This document shows positions 59,671-64,000 of a stretch of DNA of 64,000 nucleotides, piece by piece (position 1 is the stretch's first letter; every line of letters starts with the position of its first letter). Below the pieces are notes generated by a model. It saw only the letters and a program-made list of their open reading frames with translations. It did not search any database and had not been told where the DNA came from. The translations under genes and the position numbers were made by a program. Source of the DNA: Bin87 sp965261195. GTDB lineage: Bacteria > Chloroflexota > Dehalococcoidia > Lucifugimonadales > UBA3495. The stretch lies in assembly GCA_965261195.1 (NCBI GenBank), contig OZ253455.1, positions 1 through 64,000 of the forward strand. The letters are read 5' to 3'.

Positions 59671-60288
59671 TCAGGGCAGGCGCCTGCTCAGGTCCACCGG
59701 AACTGCATAGCGCCGATCAGCTACTGGCTCCCCCGGTTCCGGGCGTTCCAAAAAAGTCACACTGTCATAGAAGTCATCCAAGGCGATAAACTTGCCGTTT
59801 TCCTCTGCCCATTCCCGCATCCGACGGCTGCAACTGTGTCGCCACGACAATACTTCTATGCGCCAACCATGTAGGCGCATACGTTCCAGGTCGGCATGAA
59901 ACCCCACGCCATCGGCAAAGCCGGCACCATCTCCGGTAAGAAGTACCGCTATCCCAGGGTCTCCGTTGTAATCAAACCCGTCACGCAACATCACGGTTTG
60001 CAGAGCCTGGTCTACGCCCTGTTCCCGGCCTTGCACCGCCCCACGCTCCAACAATTGCACAGTTACGCCCTCATTTTCTAATCTGTTCCAGACATGGCGG
60101 AGCTCCGGCGGAATAGAGCCAACGGCGACTGCGTGCTCAATTTCCCGGCCAGCTTGTGCAAGTTCCAGCAAATTCCGGAAGTGTATACGCACCCGAGGGC
60201 GTCCGCTTTCACCTTCCCGCTCACTTGCTACTTGCTGAGCGCTAATCCAAATATTGGAATCATCCCAGTATATAAATACCTTTTCCAT
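59671..60288 (-). CDS. NYN-domain (LabA/PIN-like) putative RNase
   Basis: The start at 60288 (MEKVFIYWDDSNIWISAQQV) gives a 205-aa protein. YWDDSNIWI carries the first acidic residues; REQGVDQALQTVMLRDGFDY the second Asp; AVLLTGDGAGFADGVGFHAD the third acidic cluster, as in NYN/PIN nucleases of the LabA group. Helix MRLHGWRIEVLSWRHSCSRR follows. It probably degrades or processes RNA with Mg2+. It is divergent from the CaiB gene, so their shared 250-bp gap should hold both promoters. Confidence 0.85.
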   Translation of the reverse strand: MEKVFIYWDDSNIWISAQQVASEREGESGRPRVRIHFRNLLELAQAGREIEHAVAVGSIPPELRHVWNRLENEGVTVQLLERGAVQGREQGVDQALQTVMLRDGFDYNGDPGIAVLLTGDGAGFADGVGFHADLERMRLHGWRIEVLSWRHSCSRRMREWAEENGKFIALDDFYDSVTFLERPEPGEPVADRRYAVPVDLSRRLP

Positions 60289-60538
60289 TCCGCCTCTCCG
60301 GTCCGCCTCTCCAGTTTCGTGTATTCCGTTGCTAAACCATTTTATCACCCCGAGTTCGCATCAACTTCAGCGTCGCCGGCTCTCCTGCGCCACGCAATCA
60401 ACCCCAAATATCTGGCCATCCGCCGACATAATCGCCGTCTAATTTCCATAATTTCACAATATCTTGCGCTATAATACGCCACGCAATTGTAAGGCTGGGC
60501 CTGCTCGCCCGGCCGCCGCCATTGGAGGGACATCGATT

Positions 60539-61729
60539 ATGAGGCCACTGGAAGGCATAAAAGTGCTGGATCTCACCCGCGCTCTGGCCGGACCGTACTG
60601 CGCTCTGATGCTCGGAGATTACGGCTCCGATGTCATCAAAATCGAGATGCCGGGCAGCGGCGACGACACCCGCAAGTGGGGCCCGCCTTTCATCGGCGAA
60701 GAGTCCGCCTACTTCCTTTCGGTCAACCGCAACAAACGCAGCCTTACCCTTAATCTGCGCGACGAGCAGGCCCAGCAGATTTTCCTGAAACTGGCGGCGG
60801 ATGCCGACGTGATAGTGGAAAACTTCACCCCCGGCGTTATGGGCCGTTTCAACCTCGCCTATGAGGATGTCAAGAAGATTAATCCCGCCATCGTCTATTG
60901 CTCCATTTCCGGCTTCGGCGCCACCGGCCCCTACCAGAGCCGTCCCGCTTACGACCAGATTATGCAGGGCATCAGCGGCATCATGAGCATCACCGGCGAG
61001 TTGGGCGGAGACCCGCAGAAGGTGGGCATCGCCGTAGCCGACATCGGCGCCGGTATGTGGGCCGCCTTCGCCATCATGACGGCGCTTTTCCACCGCAACA
61101 ACTCCGGTGGCCAGGGTCAAAACATCGACCTGTCCATGCTCGACGCCCAGGTTGCCTGGATGACCTACCAGGCCGGCTACTACTTTGCCACCGGAGAGGC
61201 TCCCCAGCGACTCGGCGCCGCCCATCCCACCCTGGTGCCCTACCAGGCCTTCATGGGGAAAGATGGCAAATACTTCAACGTCGCCGTCGGCTCCGACCGC
61301 CTTTGGGATCGCTTCTGCGAAGGCATCAACCGAATGGACCTCCACGACGACCCCAAATACGCCAGCAACAGCGTGCGTGTGAACCACCGGTCTGAGTTGG
61401 TTCCGCTGTTGCAGGAATTTTTCCTCGCCAGAGATGCTGACGAATGGGTATCCGATTTGCAGGCGGTCAGCGTGCCGGCCGGCCCCATCAACGACCTGGC
61501 CGACGTTTTCAACGACCCCCAGGTTCTGCACCGTGAAATGCTGCTGGAAATGCCTCACCCCACCTTGGGCAGCATCAAGCAGACCGGTTTGCCCGTCAAA
61601 TTTTCCGAAACTCCCGGCGCCCTGGAAAAGCCGCCGCCATTGCTCGGCGAGCACAACCGCGAAATCCTCACCGCTTTGGGCTATTCCGACGCCGCTGTTG
61701 ACCAGATGGCCGACGCGGGCGTCATCTAA
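60539..61729 (+). CDS. CaiB/BaiF-family CoA-transferase
   Basis: The start at 60539 (MRPLEGIKVLDLTRALAGPY) has GGAGGGA upstream; the 25 extra codons upstream are rejected. 396 aa, full family length. Segments: LGDYGSDVIKIEMPGSGDD, FLSVNRNKRSLTLNLRDEQA, VENFTPGVMGRFNLAYEDV, YCSISGFGATGPYQSRPAYD (the Asp of YDQ is the likely acyl carrier), VAVGSDRLWDRFCEGI and GLPVKFSETPG. It transfers CoA between carboxylic acids; substrate unknown. It is the first gene of a plus-strand series with an SDR-like gene and an M24 peptidase. Such proteins are very numerous in SAR202-type Chloroflexota. Confidence 0.9.
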   Translation: MRPLEGIKVLDLTRALAGPYCALMLGDYGSDVIKIEMPGSGDDTRKWGPPFIGEESAYFLSVNRNKRSLTLNLRDEQAQQIFLKLAADADVIVENFTPGVMGRFNLAYEDVKKINPAIVYCSISGFGATGPYQSRPAYDQIMQGISGIMSITGELGGDPQKVGIAVADIGAGMWAAFAIMTALFHRNNSGGQGQNIDLSMLDAQVAWMTYQAGYYFATGEAPQRLGAAHPTLVPYQAFMGKDGKYFNVAVGSDRLWDRFCEGINRMDLHDDPKYASNSVRVNHRSELVPLLQEFFLARDADEWVSDLQAVSVPAGPINDLADVFNDPQVLHREMLLEMPHPTLGSIKQTGLPVKFSETPGALEKPPPLLGEHNREILTALGYSDAAVDQMADAGVI

Positions 61730-61809
61730 CTCCCAGCGATCTGACTCATTAACTGATCTGAAACTGATCTGACTCATTAATTAAAAGGGAAGTGTAGGGG
61801 GGAAGTCTG

Positions 61810-62637
61810 ATGGATCTTGGGTTGGAAAACAAAGTAACCTTAGTGGTCGACTCGCAACTGGCGATTGCCACGGCTGCTGCCTCAGCCCTGGCCAACGAAG
61901 GCGCGCTGCTCGCAATCTCCGCTCCAAATAGCAAACAAATGCACAAGGTAGAACTCGAGCTGGCGCGACTGCACATCCCCCAGGAACGGTTCCGCGGCGT
62001 GATTGCCGACCTGGACAAGGAGCAGGACATCAGGCGACTGGTTCGGGAAACCCTGCACCGGCAGGGCGATATTGGTGTCCTCGTAACCGTGGTCAATAAC
62101 CAGCAACTCGGCCACGTCGCCGAACTCGAGGACGAGCAGATCGAGCCGGCCCTGCATCGCAGCTTCCTATCCTCCGTGCATCTGGTCCGAGAAGTAATCC
62201 CCCACATGAAACGGTTGCGCGAAGGCCGAATCATCAACCTGTTGCCCCTGTCCGCCCTGGAAGTGTCGCACCGGAACGCCCTCTCATCGGCGACTATGGC
62301 TCCAATTCTTGCCTACTTCAAGGGGTTGGCATCCGAACTCGCGGCCTGCAAAATCACCGTCAACAACGTCATCTACGAAGGCGTTAATTCCAAAGAAACC
62401 CAGGAAACCCTGCGCCGGCGCGCCGAGTGCGAATTGGGCGAAGATGCCAATGAAGACGCCGCGGCCTTGCTTGCTGATTCGATGCTGCAGGAAACCATCA
62501 ACGGCATCCCCATGAAACGCCTGGCCGAACCCCACGAAATCGGCGATATCATCTGCATGATCGCGTCCCAACAAGCGTCCTACCTCACCGGCGCCAACGT
62601 GATCGTGGATGGCGGCCTGCACCACGCCTACGCCTGA
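61810..62637 (+). CDS. Atypical SDR-family protein with lost catalytic residues
   Basis: 275 aa starting MDLGLENKVTLVVDSQLAIA. The Rossmann shape is clear (VIADLDKEQDIRRLVRETLH; ITVNNVIYEGVNSKETQ; IGDIICMIASQQASYLTGAN VIVDGG), but the TGxxxGIG nucleotide loop is VVDSQLAIATA, the NNAG motif is VVNNQQ and the YxxxK pair appears absent in NALSSATMAPILAYFKGL. It may not be an oxidoreductase, or may use different residues. It is 80 bp after the CaiB gene and 143 bp before the M24 gene, on the same strand. Confidence 0.8.
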   Translation: MDLGLENKVTLVVDSQLAIATAAASALANEGALLAISAPNSKQMHKVELELARLHIPQERFRGVIADLDKEQDIRRLVRETLHRQGDIGVLVTVVNNQQLGHVAELEDEQIEPALHRSFLSSVHLVREVIPHMKRLREGRIINLLPLSALEVSHRNALSSATMAPILAYFKGLASELAACKITVNNVIYEGVNSKETQETLRRRAECELGEDANEDAAALLADSMLQETINGIPMKRLAEPHEIGDIICMIASQQASYLTGANVIVDGGLHHAYA

Positions 62638-62780
62638 CAAGTACCCTCGTGAACGAGAAACCTCGTCAACGCGTTACGTCCGTCAACGGGCAACGTCGTC
62701 AGGTGTAGATACCGGCGCCGCGCCGCAGTTTCGTGGCAATCCACTGCATCCGCGCCGCAACTCCGCAAGGTGAACGAACG

Positions 62781-63956
62781 ATGGCCAACGAAAATATGCT
62801 GCGCGACGCCCGTGAGTTCCTGCAGGCCGAATCCATTCCCGGTTGGCTCATCTACGACTATCTCGGCTGCAACCCGGTCCTGAATCAGGTCGCCACCCCG
62901 TCCGGCCACGTTACCCGCCCCGTATTTCTGTACGTCCCGGCAGACGGCCCGGCCCGCCTGCTCACCCACCACGTGGATGCCGGCAAATTCGCCGGCGCCG
63001 GCGTGGAAACCGTCGTCTACAGCAGCCGCTCATCCCTGGAAACCGCGCTGCAAGAAACGCTGGCACCTGTCCATCGTGTGGCGATGGAATACTCACCACG
63101 CAACAGCTTGCCGCGCGTCTCTCGTGTCGACGCCGGCACCGTCGAGCTGGTCAGGAGCATGGGGCCGGAGGTCGTATCCTCCGCCGACCTGATGCAGTAT
63201 GCCACCCAGCGTTGGTCCCCCGAACAACTGGCCGGACACCTTCGCGCTGCCGATAGCCTCGGACGCATCGTCAAGCAAGCCTTCGCGTTGATTGGCCAAC
63301 GCCTCTCCCAGCATCCCACCGAGTTCGAGATCGCCGAATTCATCCGCCGCCGGTTCAGCGAGGAGGGTCTCACCACCACCGACGGGCCTATCGTCTCCAC
63401 CAACGCCCATTGCTCCGACCCACACTACGAGCCGGCCCAATCCGGCAGCAGCGTAATCAGCCCCGGCGATTGGGTGCTCATCGACCTCTGGGCCCGGGAA
63501 GACACCCCCGGCAGCGTTTACGCCGACATCACCTGGACCGCCTACGTGGGCGCAACACCACCACAGCGCCACGCCGACGTCTTCTCCATCGTCCTGGGCG
63601 CACGCGACGCCGCCCTGGCCTTCCTCCAGGAACGGCACTCCCTCGGCGATTCGGTGCAGGGCTGGCAGGTTGACGACGTCGCCCGCCGCTACATCTCCGA
63701 CCGCGGCTACGGCGACTACTTTACTCACCGCCTCGGACACAGCATCTACCACACCGTCCACGGCGAGGGCGTGAACCTGGACAACTTTGAAACCCACGAT
63801 ACCCGGCGTATCATCCCCGGCGTGGGTTTCTCCATCGAACCGGGCATCTACCTGCCCGAATTCGGCGTCCGCTCCGAAATCGACGCCTACATGAGCGACG
63901 ATGGCCCGTTTGCCTCTTCGCCGGTCCAGCGCGAAATAGTCCTCATCTCAACCTGA
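62781..63956 (+). CDS. M24-family (Xaa-Pro aminopeptidase-like) metallopeptidase
   Basis: The start at 62781 (MANENMLRDAREFLQAESIP) is preferred to 62733. 391 aa. N-terminal creatinase/prolidase domain (GWLIYDYLGCNPVLNQV), then the pita-bread domain with five ligands: Asp in WVLIDLWARE, Asp in YADITWTAYV, His in HRLGHSIYHT, Glu in FSIEPGIYLPE and Glu in VRSEIDAYM. It removes an N-terminal residue before Pro, or acts on a related amide. It is last in the plus-strand series; 44 bp remain to the window end. Confidence 0.9.
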   Translation: MANENMLRDAREFLQAESIPGWLIYDYLGCNPVLNQVATPSGHVTRPVFLYVPADGPARLLTHHVDAGKFAGAGVETVVYSSRSSLETALQETLAPVHRVAMEYSPRNSLPRVSRVDAGTVELVRSMGPEVVSSADLMQYATQRWSPEQLAGHLRAADSLGRIVKQAFALIGQRLSQHPTEFEIAEFIRRRFSEEGLTTTDGPIVSTNAHCSDPHYEPAQSGSSVISPGDWVLIDLWAREDTPGSVYADITWTAYVGATPPQRHADVFSIVLGARDAALAFLQERHSLGDSVQGWQVDDVARRYISDRGYGDYFTHRLGHSIYHTVHGEGVNLDNFETHDTRRIIPGVGFSIEPGIYLPEFGVRSEIDAYMSDDGPFASSPVQREIVLIST

Positions 63957-64000
63957 CTGGCCGCGCCGGCGTTAGCGCCGCTATCTGCTACAATTGACCA

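Noticed and set aside
60398..61777. 459-codon minus-strand open frame
   Set aside because: Antisense to the CaiB/BaiF gene, which has all family motifs and a good ribosome site.
63093..63797. 234-codon minus-strand open frame
   Set aside because: Antisense to the M24 peptidase, whose metal ligands are all on the plus strand.

Overview
The window looks like part of a Chloroflexota genome, probably a SAR202-type or sponge-associated Dehalococcoidia. This is inferred from gene content: CaiB/BaiF CoA-transferase, an xanthine-dehydrogenase-type molybdopterin subunit, an M24 peptidase, large FN3/'choice-of-anchor' surface proteins and PAS-LuxR regulators. No rRNA or tRNA gene was found. All calls come from reading translations and sequence by eye, without database searches.

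The window has two parts. Positions 1 to about 54,810 are an accessory island, mostly minus strand, with small hypothetical genes, decayed genes, dispersed non-coding repeats and short inverted-repeat elements. It ends at a large serine recombinase (53,259-54,815) whose 3' end overlaps the apparently truncated 3' end of a chromosomal gene (54,796-55,005), so this is probably an integration junction. Positions 54,810-64,000 look like ordinary chromosome: a coiled-coil protein, a small gene broken by a 115-bp MITE, a molybdopterin oxidoreductase, a VOC protein, a NYN nuclease, and a CaiB / SDR-like / M24 peptidase series.

Layout of the island: 1-4.2 kb, a serine recombinase split into an N-terminal gene and a zinc-ribbon gene, an XRE regulator and a broken resolvase. 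4.5-6.2 kb, a three-gene module repeated at 29.6-31.4 kb. 6.2-15 kb, hypothetical genes, a DUF1828/DUF6978-like pair, an HNH-like protein, and an Fe-S PD-(D/E)XK nuclease plus Fic pair, both frameshifted, with a dead paralogue of the nuclease at 7.3 kb. 15.3-16.2 kb, two small membrane or secreted proteins. 17.1-23.1 kb, a giant surface protein now split by a frameshift. 23.2-29.6 kb, a LuxR relic, a membrane-anchored acidic protein, a PH-domain protein, a PAS-LuxR regulator and an Mrr-N-like protein. 31.6-44.2 kb, a minus-strand defence operon. 44.4-50.6 kb, a HATPase, truncated subtilase, Cache lipoprotein and multi-HTH protein. 50.7-54.8 kb, an array of partial serine recombinases ending in a full-length one.

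The standout system is the operon at 31.6-44.2 kb: 5-cytosine DNA methyltransferase, MutY/thymine-glycosylase-like HhH-GPD protein, a 682-aa protein, a 326-aa protein, a ~1,870-aa DEAH helicase with a DUF1998-like C-terminus, and a RecB/Cas4-type Fe-S nuclease. The core order matches what I recall of Druantia type II (druM-druF-druG-druE). The glycosylase and the nuclease look like additions. Close or overlapping junctions between most adjacent genes indicate one transcript. The helicase is split by one extra A in an A6 run just before its DELH box.

At least six genes in the island could be restored by single-base or few-base changes, several in homopolymers. Residual long-read errors, true decay and slippage cannot be separated from this sequence alone.
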